In this document: positions 34,400-43,336 of the stretch, one piece after another
How the letters are laid out: the number at the start of each line of letters is the position of its first letter
How positions within the stretch are numbered: the first letter of the stretch is position 1
Assembly: GCF_900209925.1 (NCBI RefSeq)
Contig: NZ_LT907978.1
Span: 418,001-482,000 of the forward strand
Source of the DNA: Anaerobutyricum hallii
Lineage (GTDB): Bacteria; Bacillota; Clostridia; Lachnospirales; Lachnospiraceae
Direction of reading: 5' to 3'
Length of the DNA stretch: 64,000 nucleotides
Made by a program: the position numbers and the translations under genes
The notes under the pieces: model-generated
The model's input: the letters and a program-made list of their open reading frames with translations, nothing else
What the model was told of the DNA's origin: nothing
The model's database searches: none

Positions 34400-34696
34400 A
34401 TGAACGCAAGTGTAGCAATTCAGGTTTTGCCATCTGTGCAGGACGAAGAGGAAGTAATTCGTATTGTAGACGAGGTAATTGACTATATTAAATCAACTGG
34501 ATTAAATTATTATGTAGGACCATGTGAGACATCAATCGAAGGAGATTATGATACGCTCATGGAAATCGTAAAGAATTGTCAGTTGGTAGCTGCTAAGGCA
34601 GGCTGCAAGGCAATGAATACCTATGTTAAGATCTCTTATAAAGCGGAAGGAGATGTGCTGACTATTGACAAAAAGGTTACAAAGCATCACCAGTAA
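34400..34696 (+). CDS. Thiamine-binding protein (MTH1187/YkoF-like)
   Basis: The 98-residue ferredoxin-like protein has ASVAIQVLPSV, the DEVIDYIKSTGLNYYVGPCETSIEGDYD core and a C-terminal helix-strand typical of the small thiamine-binding DUF77 family. These bind thiamine or the pyrimidine precursor in the cytosol. It is the first gene behind the TPP riboswitch and its 3' end overlaps the permease gene by 32 bases in another frame, so the two are tightly coupled. GGAGGAATGAGAA precedes the ATG. Confidence 0.85.
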   Translation: MNASVAIQVLPSVQDEEEVIRIVDEVIDYIKSTGLNYYVGPCETSIEGDYDTLMEIVKNCQLVAAKAGCKAMNTYVKISYKAEGDVLTIDKKVTKHHQ

Positions 34697-35444
34697 GCTT
34701 CCGGCAGCAGTAGCACTCTGTCTGTTAATTCTTCTCTGGCAGTTTTTATATCAGAGCGGGGCAGTTCCGGCATATATGCTGCCGTCTCCGGTTCAGGTAG
34801 TAAAAGCACTTTTTACAGATCTGCCTACAATTTTGAGACATGCAGTTGTTACATTACAGGAAGCCTTTTACGGATTATGTATCGGTGTTGTACTGGCATT
34901 TGTCATGGCAACATTAATGGATCATTTTCGGATACTGAATAAAGCATTGTATCCCATTATGATTATTACACAGACCATTCCAACGATTGCAATTGCCCCT
35001 CTTCTCGTGTTATGGATGGGATTTTATATGGCACCAAAGATTACGCTTGTCGTGATTACAACATTTTTTCCTATTACGGTAGGATTACTTGACGGATATA
35101 AGAGTGTAGATAAAGATTCTATTGATTTGATGCGGGCAATGGGTGCATCAAAAGTGCAGATCTTTTTCCATGTGAAGCTACCGGCCGCATTACCGCAGTT
35201 TTTCTCAGGATTAAAGATTTCTGCTTCCTATGCAGTAGTAGGGGCAGTTATTTCTGAATGGCTTGGCGGTTTTGAAGGACTTGGTGTTTATATGACAAGA
35301 GTGTCAAAAGCATACGCCTTTGATAAAATGTTTGCAGTTATTATTTTTATTGTGATAATCAGCCTTCTTTTAATGTTTGCAGTGAATCTGATTAAGACGA
35401 TTTCACTTCCATGGTTAAGAGTAGAAAAAAAGGAAGCTGAATAG
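34665..35444 (+). CDS. thiX: ABC transporter permease for thiamine precursor (ThiX-like)
   Basis: This 259-residue inner-membrane permease of the NitT/TauT type has six helices, an N-terminal YMLPSPVQVVKALF and the EAA loop DLMRAMGASKVQIFFHVKLPAALPQFFSGLK. It works with the ThiY-like lipoprotein and ThiZ-like ATPase encoded next. In characterised systems ThiXYZ imports formylaminopyrimidine (HMP salvage). The start is a TTG at 34665, inside the preceding gene, with GGAGAT about a dozen bases upstream; no ATG or GTG fits. TPP-riboswitch control supports the substrate class. Confidence 0.85.
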   Translation: MTKRLQSITSKLPAAVALCLLILLWQFLYQSGAVPAYMLPSPVQVVKALFTDLPTILRHAVVTLQEAFYGLCIGVVLAFVMATLMDHFRILNKALYPIMIITQTIPTIAIAPLLVLWMGFYMAPKITLVVITTFFPITVGLLDGYKSVDKDSIDLMRAMGASKVQIFFHVKLPAALPQFFSGLKISASYAVVGAVISEWLGGFEGLGVYMTRVSKAYAFDKMFAVIIFIVIISLLLMFAVNLIKTISLPWLRVEKKEAE

Positions 35445-35495
35445 TAAGAAGCTGAATAGTAACAAGTATAAGAAAAGTATATACAGGAGGAAAAT

Positions 35496-36545
35496 ATGAG
35501 AAAGTTAAATTGGAAGAAAGTCATTGCAGGAACTTTGAGTGCAGTTATGTTATTATCGGTAACAGCATGCGGTTCTGCTAATGGAAACAATGAAAGTGCA
35601 AGTACAGAAAGCAACAAAAAGAATCTTACAAAGATAACATTTTGTCTTGACTGGACGCCAAATACAAACCATACAGGAATTTACGCAGCAAAAGCACTTG
35701 GCTATTATGAAGATGCCGGACTTGATGTAGAGATTGTGCAGCCACCGGAAAATGGTGCAGCAACAATGTGTGCATCAGGACAGGCACAGTTTGCTATTGA
35801 GGCACAGGATACAATGGCAGCAGCAATTGATTCAGATAATCCACTTGGGATTACAGCAGTTGCAGGATTGATCCAGCATAATACATCGGGAATTATTTCC
35901 AGAAAGGGTGACGGCATTGACAGTCCAAAAGGACTTGAAGGAAAGACATATTCTACATGGGAATCCCCAATTGAGCAGGCAACTTTAAAAACAGTTATGA
36001 AAGATGAAGGAGCGGATTTCAGTAAGGTAAAACTGATCCCTAACAACATTACAGATGAACCGGCTGCATTAAAAGCAAAACAGACAGATGCAATCTGGGT
36101 GTTCTATGGATGGGGCGGAATCAACGCGACAGTAGAAGGTGTTGACTGTGATTACTGGAATTTCAAAGACATTGATCCGGTATTTGATTACTATACACCG
36201 GTTATGATCGCAAATAATGATTTCCTGAAAGATTCACCGGATGAAGCCAAAGCTTTCCTTGCAGCAACAGAAAAAGGATATCAGTATGCAATAGATAATC
36301 CAAAGAAAGCAGCAGATCTTCTTATTGAAGGCGATGATACAGGCTCTTTAAAAGGTTCAGAAGATTTAGTATATAAAAGTCAGGAGTGGCTTTCTAAACA
36401 GTATGTTGCAGATGCAGACAACTGGGGTGTGATCGATGAGACAAGATGGAATAACTTCTACACATGGCTTGCGCAGAATAAGCTGACAACAAAAGATCTT
36501 ACAGGAAAAGGATTTTCTAACGAGTATCTTCCATCTTCTAAGTAA
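35496..36545 (+). CDS. thiY: Thiamine-precursor-binding lipoprotein (ThiY/NMT1-like)
   Basis: The 349-residue protein has a lipoprotein signal (LLSVTAC-G, lipobox Cys near residue 25) and then an NMT1/THI5-type periplasmic-binding fold: TFCLDWTPNTNHTGIYAAKALGYYEDAGLDVEIV and GAATMCASGQAQFAI. CLDWTPNTNH is the pyrimidine-contact region of ThiY/THI5 proteins. It would bind formylaminopyrimidine or HMP outside the membrane and deliver it to ThiX. ACAGGAGGAAAAT precedes the ATG. Confidence 0.88.
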   Translation: MRKLNWKKVIAGTLSAVMLLSVTACGSANGNNESASTESNKKNLTKITFCLDWTPNTNHTGIYAAKALGYYEDAGLDVEIVQPPENGAATMCASGQAQFAIEAQDTMAAAIDSDNPLGITAVAGLIQHNTSGIISRKGDGIDSPKGLEGKTYSTWESPIEQATLKTVMKDEGADFSKVKLIPNNITDEPAALKAKQTDAIWVFYGWGGINATVEGVDCDYWNFKDIDPVFDYYTPVMIANNDFLKDSPDEAKAFLAATEKGYQYAIDNPKKAADLLIEGDDTGSLKGSEDLVYKSQEWLSKQYVADADNWGVIDETRWNNFYTWLAQNKLTTKDLTGKGFSNEYLPSSK

Positions 36546-36585
36546 TTTTTCGGATAATGATTTGTTTATGAAAGGAAATGGATAA

Positions 36586-37320
36586 ATGTGTCTTTTAAAA
36601 GCAGAACATATTACAAAGAAATATAGTGGAAGAACTATAATCAAAGATATTAATATTGAACTGAATCAGGGAGAATTAGTCTCCCTTCTCGGGGTCAGTG
36701 GTTCTGGAAAGACAACACTTTTCCATGTGCTTTCCGGATTAACAACGCCAGAAGAAGGAAAAGTATTCCTTAATGGAGAAGATATCACATCCAAACCAGG
36801 TCAGATCAGTTACATGCTTCAGAAAGATTTACTTTTTCCACATAAAAAAATAATCGATAATGCAGCGCTTCCACTCGTACTTCATGGAATGAAGAAAAAA
36901 GAAGCGAGAGAAAAGGCGCAGACGTATTTTAAAGATTTCGGCTTAGAAGGGACAGAATATCAGTATCCTTCTCAGCTTTCCGGCGGCATGCGTCAGAGGG
37001 CAGCTCTTCTTAGAACATATCTGTCTTCCAATGGAGTAGCCCTTCTTGATGAACCGTTCAGCGCACTTGATACTATAACAAAAACAGCAATTCATAAATG
37101 GTATCTTGAAGTTATGCAGCATATTGATCTGTCTACAATTTTTATCACGCATGATATAGATGAGGCAATTTTACTCTCTGACAGAATTTACATCCTGAAT
37201 GGAAAGCCAGGGGAAATACGTGATGAGATTGTGATAAAGGAAAAGAAACCACGAGCAGAAGATTTTTATCTAACAGATCAGTTTTTAGCATATAAGAGAA
37301 AGATAATAGCAAAACTTTAG
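36586..37320 (+). CDS. thiZ: ABC transporter ATP-binding protein (ThiZ-like)
   Basis: The 244-residue ATPase has Walker A GVSGSGKTT (36-44), signature LSGGMRQRAALLR, Walker B VALLDEPFSALD and a His-loop ITHDIDEA. It resembles the nitrate/taurine-type ATPases that pair with ThiXY. It completes the riboswitch-controlled importer. The ATG follows AAAGGAAATGGATAA. The gap to the next gene (122 bp) has no clear terminator, so the cysteine-peptidase-like gene may be in the same transcript. Confidence 0.88.
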   Translation: MCLLKAEHITKKYSGRTIIKDINIELNQGELVSLLGVSGSGKTTLFHVLSGLTTPEEGKVFLNGEDITSKPGQISYMLQKDLLFPHKKIIDNAALPLVLHGMKKKEAREKAQTYFKDFGLEGTEYQYPSQLSGGMRQRAALLRTYLSSNGVALLDEPFSALDTITKTAIHKWYLEVMQHIDLSTIFITHDIDEAILLSDRIYILNGKPGEIRDEIVIKEKKPRAEDFYLTDQFLAYKRKIIAKL

Positions 37321-37442
37321 ATTAAAAAAGTGCCAAAATCTCTCCATTTGAACAAAGATCAGATGGAGAGATTTTACGAAGACGGCATAAAGAAAACGAA
37401 AGAAAAACAGGAAATAATAAACAGGAAAAAGAAAGGATTTTT

Positions 37443-38216
37443 ATGGAGTGTATACATTTGAACTTTTTGACAGATAATAAAGGAAAGAAGTTTCTTTCTC
37501 CATCCCTTCCGAACAGTGATCTGAATGGAAAAATACTTAAAGTAATAATTTCTGATGGCAGCACAAAAAGAGTTTATCCGGTTTTTCAGCAAAAAGCAGG
37601 AATTTATGGTGAGGCCAGTGAATATATCCTTCGCCATGGGTGTGCCTGCTGTTCACTGACAACCGCATTGGCAGCTTTTGTGGAAAAGTATGCAAAATTA
37701 ACACCGGACCAAACCATTTGCGAAATCGAGAAAAAACATTTTCCAAAAGAAGTTTATGAAAAAAATTACGGAAAAGTGATGGCAAGGCAGATGCCGGTAT
37801 CTCTTTATGGCATTTCAGTAATTTTGAAAAAAGAAGGAATTTCCTGTGAATATGTAGGAAACTTTGAGGATAACTATGCCAAAAAGCAGATTATGGAACA
37901 TTTACAAAAAGGCAGTCCTGTTATTATAGAAACAAGTAGAATGCGAAGAAAAGGCAGAAGAATCGTTCGCTTTTTTGATAAGAAATATGCAGGTTCTTAT
38001 CATACAATGATTCTTCTTGGCGTTGATGAAGAAGGGCAGATAGTTTTTACAGATTCTGCAACAAGAGAATGGGCAGGAGAAGTACAAAGATTAAAAAGAG
38101 CAGACCTTTCCGAACTGATATCCTATATGTTTCCGCAGAAAAATACAGAGGATACGCATTTATATTTTAGCAGAAAGAAGAATACAGGAGGCTATATTTT
38201 ACTTTATCAGGCTTAA
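37443..38216 (+). CDS. Cytosolic C39-like cysteine peptidase-fold protein
   Basis: The 257-residue protein has the papain-like pattern of peptidase C39_2 domains: HGCACCSLTTALAAF with the likely nucleophile Cys near residue 70, SPVIIET, then YHTMILLGVDEEGQIVFTDSA holding the His and Asp. No signal peptide, membrane helix or ABC domain is present, unlike true bacteriocin-processing C39 enzymes. Its own substrate is unknown. It lies downstream of thiZ and upstream of a strong terminator, so it may be co-expressed with the transporter. Confidence 0.65.
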   Translation: MECIHLNFLTDNKGKKFLSPSLPNSDLNGKILKVIISDGSTKRVYPVFQQKAGIYGEASEYILRHGCACCSLTTALAAFVEKYAKLTPDQTICEIEKKHFPKEVYEKNYGKVMARQMPVSLYGISVILKKEGISCEYVGNFEDNYAKKQIMEHLQKGSPVIIETSRMRRKGRRIVRFFDKKYAGSYHTMILLGVDEEGQIVFTDSATREWAGEVQRLKRADLSELISYMFPQKNTEDTHLYFSRKKNTGGYILLYQA

Positions 38217-38385
38217 TTTTAACCTGTTGTTTACAAACGAAAGAAAATGATAAGGATTAAATAGCGATTCTTCAGATTATCTTCATTTTTTTCTCACAGA
38301 CTGTTCACAATTTCCCGGTATGATAGAGACATCAAAAAAACAACAACGCTTTTTTGATAGATTTTTTTCATACTTTCCTCTCTTT

Positions 38386-38417
38386 AAGAACTGGCAATGG
38401 ACCAGTTCTTTTTTTTC
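38386..38417 (+). terminator. Terminator before the tyrS leader
   Basis: AAGAACTGG pairs with CCAGTTCTT, loop CAATGGA, followed by TTTTTTT. Confidence 0.92.
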
Positions 38418-38461
38418 TTTCATTCGTTCCATTCCTTTTTTCAAGAATTCCAAAATCCTAC

Positions 38462-38490
38462 TTGACAAAATTTTGAAGGTTTACTACAAT
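38462..38490 (+). promoter_or_regulatory. tyrS promoter
   Basis: Consensus TTGACA (38462-38467), 17-bp spacer, TACAAT (38485-38490), starting the T-box leader. Confidence 0.88.
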
Positions 38491-38544
38491 AAGAAACATG
38501 ATGCCTGTCCGGATATAACAGACATCATTTATATGAATTTCAGC

Positions 38545-38816
38545 GAAAGACGAAGACGGAAAGAAGTAACTTTTATTGATGCATTCCAGAGAGTGACCGG
38601 CTGGTGGGAGGTCATGTGCCAGATAGTAAGTGAATACATTTCTGAGTTGCACACCGAATGAGACTGCTGTTTTTAGTAGGCTGTGACGGAACGGCGGCCG
38701 TTATCCGCAGAGGCGTTGATTGACGCTTGTCTATGAGGCAGAACATTTTGTTTTGCGAAAAAAGGTGGTACCACGAAGTTATATCTCGTCCTTTTATTAG
38801 GACGGGATTTTTTTAC
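38545..38816 (+). promoter_or_regulatory. Tyrosine T-box leader
   Basis: Stem I features CAGAGAGTGACCGGCTGGTG (38586-38605) and a GTGAATACAT segment with the Tyr specifier codon UAC at 38635-38637 come first. The T-box sequence AAGGTGGTACCACG (38762-38775) and a terminator (38780-38814; CGTCC/GGACG plus T-run) follow. Uncharged tRNA-Tyr would bind specifier and T-box and allow transcription into tyrS. Confidence 0.93.
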
Positions 38817-38893
38817 TTTACAGGGAATTCCATTGGAGAATTCCGTTGGGATACCCTGTTAAATAAAAATAAGAAAAATAAATGGAGGTTTTT

Positions 38894-40126
38894 ATGACAG
38901 TATATGACGAACTGGTTGCAAGAGGATTGATTGCACAGGTAACAGATGAAGACGAAATTAAGGAACTTGTAAACAATGGAAAGGCTGTATTTTATATTGG
39001 ATTTGACCCAACAGCAGACAGTCTTCACGTAGGACATTTCATGGCTCTTTGTCTGATGAAACGTCTTCAGATGGCAGGAAATAAGCCAATTGCTTTAATT
39101 GGTGGAGGTACTGCTATGATCGGTGACCCATCCGGACGTACAGATATGCGTCAGATGATGACAAAAGAGACAATCAACCATAACGTAGAGTGCTTTAAGA
39201 AACAGATGAGCCGTTTTATTGACTTTTCTGACGGAAAGGCTATGCTTGTTAATAATGCGGACTGGCTGTTAGACTTAAATTATGTTGAGTTACTTCGCGA
39301 AGTTGGCGCTTGTTTCTCCGTTAATAACATGCTTCGTGCAGAGTGTTATAAACAGAGAATGGAAAAAGGTTTATCCTTCTTAGAATTCAACTACATGATC
39401 ATGCAGAGCTATGACTTCTATGAGTTATACCAGAAATACGGCTGTAATATGCAGTTTGGTGGTAATGATCAGTGGAGCAACATGCTTGGCGGAACAGAAC
39501 TCATTCGTCGTAAATTAGGACCGGATGCCGATGCTTATGCTATGACAATTACCCTTCTTTTAAATTCCGAAGGAAAGAAAATGGGTAAAACACAGTCCGG
39601 TGCCGTATGGTTAGATCCTAATAAGACTTCTCCATTCGACTTCTATCAGTACTGGAGAAATGTTGCGGATGCAGACGTTATGAAGTGTATCCGTATGCTG
39701 ACTTTCCTTCCGTTAGAAGAAATTGATGCAATGGATAGCTGGGAAGGCAGCAAGTTAAATGAAGCAAAAGAAATTCTTGCATTTGAGCTTACAAAGTTAG
39801 TTCATGGTGAAGAAGAAGCACAGAAAGCACAGGAAGCTGCAAGAGCATTATTCAGCAATGGCGGAGATTCTGCAAACATGCCAACATGTGAAGTTTCAGA
39901 AGAAGATTTAAGAGACGGTGCAGTAGATATTCTCGCACTTCTTGTAAAATCCGGTTTAGCAGGAACACGTTCTGAGGCAAGACGTAATGTAACACAGGGT
40001 GGTGTAACATTAGACGGAGAAAAAGTAACAGACTTCAAAGCTTCTTATACACTAGACGACTTCAGCGGTGAAGGAAAAGTGTTAAAGAGAGGAAAGAAGA
40101 AATTTATCAAAATCGTAACAAAATAA
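38894..40126 (+). CDS. tyrS: Tyrosyl-tRNA synthetase
   Basis: The 410-residue class I synthetase attaches tyrosine to tRNA-Tyr. It has the HIGH motif as HVGH (45-48, in [12 protein letters not shown]), a KMSKS variant in [13 protein letters not shown], the TyrRS-specific [10 protein letters not shown] and [10 protein letters not shown], and a C-terminal S4 RNA-binding domain ([26 protein letters not shown]). The start at 38894 sits after GGAGGTTTTT; the ATG at 38882 overlaps the ribosome site. Expression depends on the tyrosine T-box just upstream. Confidence 0.97.
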   Translation: MTVYDELVARGLIAQVTDEDEIKELVNNGKAVFYIGFDPTADSLHVGHFMALCLMKRLQMAGNKPIALIGGGTAMIGDPSGRTDMRQMMTKETINHNVECFKKQMSRFIDFSDGKAMLVNNADWLLDLNYVELLREVGACFSVNNMLRAECYKQRMEKGLSFLEFNYMIMQSYDFYELYQKYGCNMQFGGNDQWSNMLGGTELIRRKLGPDADAYAMTITLLLNSEGKKMGKTQSGAVWLDPNKTSPFDFYQYWRNVADADVMKCIRMLTFLPLEEIDAMDSWEGSKLNEAKEILAFELTKLVHGEEEAQKAQEAARALFSNGGDSANMPTCEVSEEDLRDGAVDILALLVKSGLAGTRSEARRNVTQGGVTLDGEKVTDFKASYTLDDFSGEGKVLKRGKKKFIKIVTK

Positions 40127-40149
40127 TTGTTTGTCTAAATATAGCGTAG

Positions 40150-40205
40150 CGTATCAGTAAAGATCATCGCAGCATAGAAAATACGGATTCCATTTGGAGC
40201 CAAAA
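40150..40205. repeat. Degraded class 2 palindrome half
   Basis: GTAAAGATCATCGCAGCATA then GAAAATACGG resembles the P7 loop region (GTAAAGATATCACTGCGTAG then AAAATGCC), and TTTGGAGCCAAAAC resembles the element edge near 11384. The other arm is missing. Confidence 0.5.
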
Positions 40206-40271
40206 CCAGAAAACCAGAAATTATATATATCACATTCTGTTGTATATAAAATTTCTGGTTTTCTGGTTTTT
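40202..40271 (+). terminator. tyrS terminator, long repeat-containing stem
   Basis: AAAACCAGAAAACCAGAAAT pairs with its complement ending in TTTTT; the arms themselves repeat AAACCAGA. Confidence 0.85.
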
Positions 40272-40356
40272 GTCTGTTCTATTCAATTAAATCAGAAGCG
40301 CACTTTTTTTAGAAAAATACATATGTTGATATATAGAGGTGGAAGAAGGCGAGGGT

Positions 40357-40710
40357 ATGTTTGATCTCATTTCGATATCGGAGGCAATAAAGCAGAGTTA
40401 TGCATCTAAAGGCTTACTTGTCGATGTTCGGTCAGAAGAAGCATTTAAAAAGGGACATTTGCCGATGGCGGTAAATATTCCTTTTACAGATATTATGAAA
40501 GAAAAGTTTGATATAGAGGCAGATTTTAATGTAGAAAAAGAACAGCCGGTTTTCGTATATTGTGATACAGGTTCCACAAGTATACTGGCAGCGAGAAAGT
40601 TGGATTCTATGGGAATTCACGCATATAATGTCGTTGGCGGGATTATGTTTTATAAAGGATATCTGGAAAAAGAGAAGAATGACTTATGGACGATGGTGCG
40701 TACTTCTTGA
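40357..40710 (+). CDS. Single-domain rhodanese-like protein
   Basis: The 117-residue protein has the rhodanese fold: LLVDVRSEEAFKKGHLPMAVNIPF, then the active-site loop VYCDTGSTSILAARKL with the likely sulfur-carrying Cys, and NVVGGIMFYKG. Such proteins carry persulfide sulfur for tRNA thiolation, iron-sulfur assembly or sulfide handling. The ATG at 40357 with GAAGGCGAGGG upstream is preferred over a GTG at 40339. It is a small stand-alone gene between tyrS and the RNA methyltransferase. Confidence 0.85.
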   Translation: MFDLISISEAIKQSYASKGLLVDVRSEEAFKKGHLPMAVNIPFTDIMKEKFDIEADFNVEKEQPVFVYCDTGSTSILAARKLDSMGIHAYNVVGGIMFYKGYLEKEKNDLWTMVRTS

Positions 40711-40854
40711 CACAGAAACATTTCCTAAGTACAATTATAACTATTAAGAAATATTTTTTAAAGATAAAAAGTGTATCTATATGAAGTTAAAAGAAAGATA
40801 TAAAGAAAAATATAAAGAAACATATAATGAAAAGATACAGTTAATGGAGGAAAG

Positions 40855-42024
40855 ATGGGCAACAGATATGAATTTATAGCACCTTGTCATTTTGGACTTG
40901 AGGCAGTATGTAAGAGAGAAATCGCTGATCTGGGATACGAGATTGTGAAGGTGGAAGATGGAAAGGTAACGTTTGCCGGAGATATGGAAGCCTTAGTAAG
41001 AGCGAATATCTTCTTGAGAACAACCCAGCGAATTCTTTTAAAAGTGGCAGAATTTAAGGCTGTAACTTTTGAGGAACTGTTCCAGAATGTCAAGAAAGTT
41101 CCATGGGAAGAGTATTTCCCATCAGATGCAAGATTCTGGGTAACAAAGGCAACTTCCGTAAAGAGTAAGTTATTTAGCCCTTCGGATATTCAGTCTATCG
41201 TAAAAAAAGCGATGGTTGAGCGAATGAAGGAACATTATCATATTAACTGGTTTGAAGAGGATGGAGAAGATTATCCGGTTCGAGTGATTATTTATAAGGA
41301 TGTTGTGACGATCGGACTTGATACTTCCGGAGAAAGTCTTCACAAAAGAGGTTACCGCCGTATGGTAAGTAAGGCACCAATCGAGGAAACACTGGCTGCA
41401 GCACTTATTAAACTTACCCCTTGGAACAAGAATCGTATTCTTGTAGACCCGTTTTGCGGAAGTGGAACATTCCCTATCGAGGCAGCAATGATGGGAGCGA
41501 ATATCGCACCAGGAATGCATCGGGAATTTCAGGCACAGAAGTGGGAGAATATTGTATCTCCGAAGCTTTTTGCAAGAGGATTCGAAGAAGCAGAATCCTT
41601 GGTAGATTTAAGTGTGGAGATGGACATTCAGGGATACGATATTGATCCACAGATTGTAAAAGCGGCAAGAGAGAATGCGAAGCGAGCCGGTGTGGATGGA
41701 CTCATTCATTTTCAGCAGCGACCAGTTCATCATTTAAGTCATCCAAAGAAGTACGGATTTGTTATTACGAATCCTCCTTACGGAGAACGTCTAGAAGAAA
41801 AAGAAGATCTTCCGGCGTTATATCGTGATATGGGAAAAGCTTTTGCAGGACTTGACGGATGGTCAGAATATGTTATCACAGCTTATGAGGATGCAGAACG
41901 TTATATCGGAAAGAAAGCAGCGAAGAACCGTAAGATTTATAACGGAATGATGAAGACGTATTTCTATATGTTTCCAGGTCCAAAGCCGCCAAGGAGAAAG
42001 AAGCCAGAGCAGTCAGAAGCGTAG
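40855..42024 (+). CDS. THUMP-domain RNA guanine-N2 methyltransferase (RlmL/YpsC-like)
   Basis: This 389-residue class I methyltransferase has an N-terminal THUMP region (residues ~5-160), the SAM site VDPFCGSGTFPIEAAMMGANIAPG and the catalytic ITNPPYGERL. It probably methylates guanine N2 of 23S rRNA (G2445 equivalent); target assignment is by family. The C terminus is a short basic tail (KPPRRKKPEQ). TGGAGGAAAG precedes the ATG. rdgB follows 87 bp later, so the three genes from here may be co-transcribed. Confidence 0.9.
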   Translation: MGNRYEFIAPCHFGLEAVCKREIADLGYEIVKVEDGKVTFAGDMEALVRANIFLRTTQRILLKVAEFKAVTFEELFQNVKKVPWEEYFPSDARFWVTKATSVKSKLFSPSDIQSIVKKAMVERMKEHYHINWFEEDGEDYPVRVIIYKDVVTIGLDTSGESLHKRGYRRMVSKAPIEETLAAALIKLTPWNKNRILVDPFCGSGTFPIEAAMMGANIAPGMHREFQAQKWENIVSPKLFARGFEEAESLVDLSVEMDIQGYDIDPQIVKAARENAKRAGVDGLIHFQQRPVHHLSHPKKYGFVITNPPYGERLEEKEDLPALYRDMGKAFAGLDGWSEYVITAYEDAERYIGKKAAKNRKIYNGMMKTYFYMFPGPKPPRRKKPEQSEA

Positions 42025-42111
42025 TGACCTAGTGACTGTCACACGATGCAGTTAATAAGCGGATATTAGAAGTCATATAGATAAAGTATGAGCTTTGTAG
42101 GAGGCAGAATT

Positions 42112-42696
42112 TTGAAGAAAAAGTTAATATTTGCCACTGGAAATGAAGGCAAGATGAAGGAAATTCGCGAAATCCTCGGTGACTTGGATTATGAGATCCT
42201 CTCGATGAAAGAAGCCGGAGTCGATGTAGATATTGTAGAGGATGGAACAACATTTGAGGAAAATGCCATCATTAAAGCAAAAACGGTGATGGAGGCAACA
42301 GGAAGTATTGTTTTAGCAGATGATTCCGGTCTGGAAATTGATTATCTTAATAAAGAACCAGGTGTGTATTCTGCCCGATACATGGGAGAGAACACATCAT
42401 ATCGTATTAAGAATCAGATTATTTTAGACAGACTGCATGGAGTTCCGGATATTGTAAGGAGTGCCCGCTTTGTCTGTGTTATTGCAGCGGCATTTCCGGA
42501 TGGGACGATAGAGACTCGCAGAGCAACCATTGAAGGAAGAATTGCACAGGAGCCAGCCGGAGAGAATGGTTTTGGTTATGATCCTATTTTCTATCTTCCG
42601 GACAGAGGCAAAACAACTGCTCAGCTTTCAGCAGAAGAAAAGAATGAAATCAGTCATCGTGGAAAGGCTTTACGCCAGATAAAGGAGATTTTGTAA
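42112..42696 (+). CDS. rdgB: XTP/dITP diphosphatase (non-canonical purine NTP pyrophosphatase)
   Basis: The 194-residue HAM1/RdgB enzyme removes deaminated purine nucleotides (ITP, dITP, XTP) from the pool. It shows LIFATGNEGKMKEIREIL, LADDSGLEIDYLNKEPGVYSARY and the NGFGYDPIFYLPDRGKTTAQLS signature. The start is a TTG at 42112, seven bases after AGGAGG and matching family N termini, rather than the ATG at 42088. The phosphodiesterase gene follows after four bases, the usual arrangement in Clostridia. Confidence 0.94.
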   Translation: MKKKLIFATGNEGKMKEIREILGDLDYEILSMKEAGVDVDIVEDGTTFEENAIIKAKTVMEATGSIVLADDSGLEIDYLNKEPGVYSARYMGENTSYRIKNQIILDRLHGVPDIVRSARFVCVIAAAFPDGTIETRRATIEGRIAQEPAGENGFGYDPIFYLPDRGKTTAQLSAEEKNEISHRGKALRQIKEIL

Positions 42697-42700
42697 ATAG

Positions 42701-43222
42701 ATGAGTGAAAATAAAATGAGAATTTTGGTAATCAGTGATTCGCATGGACGTAATGATGATGTGGCAGGAGTAATCGAGCAGGTTGGACCAATCGATATGC
42801 TTATCCATTGTGGAGATGTAGAGCGAGGAGACGATTATATCCGTTCATTGGTAGATTGTCCGGTACATATGGTTTCCGGAAACAACGACTATAATCTTGA
42901 TCTTCCTGCACAAGACATTTTTAATATTGGCGATTATAAGGTACTGGTTGTTCACGGACATACTTTTTACGTATATCGCGGTGTAGAACGCTTAAAACAG
43001 TATGCACTTCAAAATAATATCGATATTGTTATGTTTGGTCATACACATAAACCATACATCGAAATCGATGAAGATGTAACAATATTAAATCCGGGAAGCG
43101 TTTCTTACCCAAGACAACCTGATCATATGCCAACATTTCTCATTATGGAAATCGATGATGAAGGCGAGGCCCACTACGGACATGGATATTATAAATCCAA
43201 ATTTACCGAACTGAAAATTTAA
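42701..43222 (+). CDS. YfcE/MJ0936-family metallophosphoesterase
   Basis: The 173-residue enzyme has the calcineurin-like metal motifs: VISDSHGRNDD, IHCGDVERGD, VSGNNDYNLD, VVHGHTFYV and FGHTHKPYIE. These are all the metal ligands of the small bacterial phosphodiesterases that cleave model or cyclic nucleotide esters. The true substrate is unknown. An internal ATG at 42716 (MRILVISDSHG) is a possible alternative start. It is linked to rdgB. Confidence 0.9.
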   Translation: MSENKMRILVISDSHGRNDDVAGVIEQVGPIDMLIHCGDVERGDDYIRSLVDCPVHMVSGNNDYNLDLPAQDIFNIGDYKVLVVHGHTFYVYRGVERLKQYALQNNIDIVMFGHTHKPYIEIDEDVTILNPGSVSYPRQPDHMPTFLIMEIDDEGEAHYGHGYYKSKFTELKI

Positions 43223-43234
43223 AAAATAATATAA

Positions 43235-43312
43235 ATGTACTCGTGCAAGAAAGACTCAGAGAGTACATTATAATGGAAAAGGGTGCACATTGCAGCATCC
43301 TTTCTATTTTTT
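43235..43312 (+). terminator. Hairpin and terminator before rlmD
   Basis: ATGTACTC/GAGTACAT (43235-43268) is followed by AAAGGGTGC...GCAGCATCCTTT and TATTTTTT (43277-43312). Confidence 0.7.
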
Positions 43313-43336
43313 GTGTATATAGAAAGGAATTATTTT

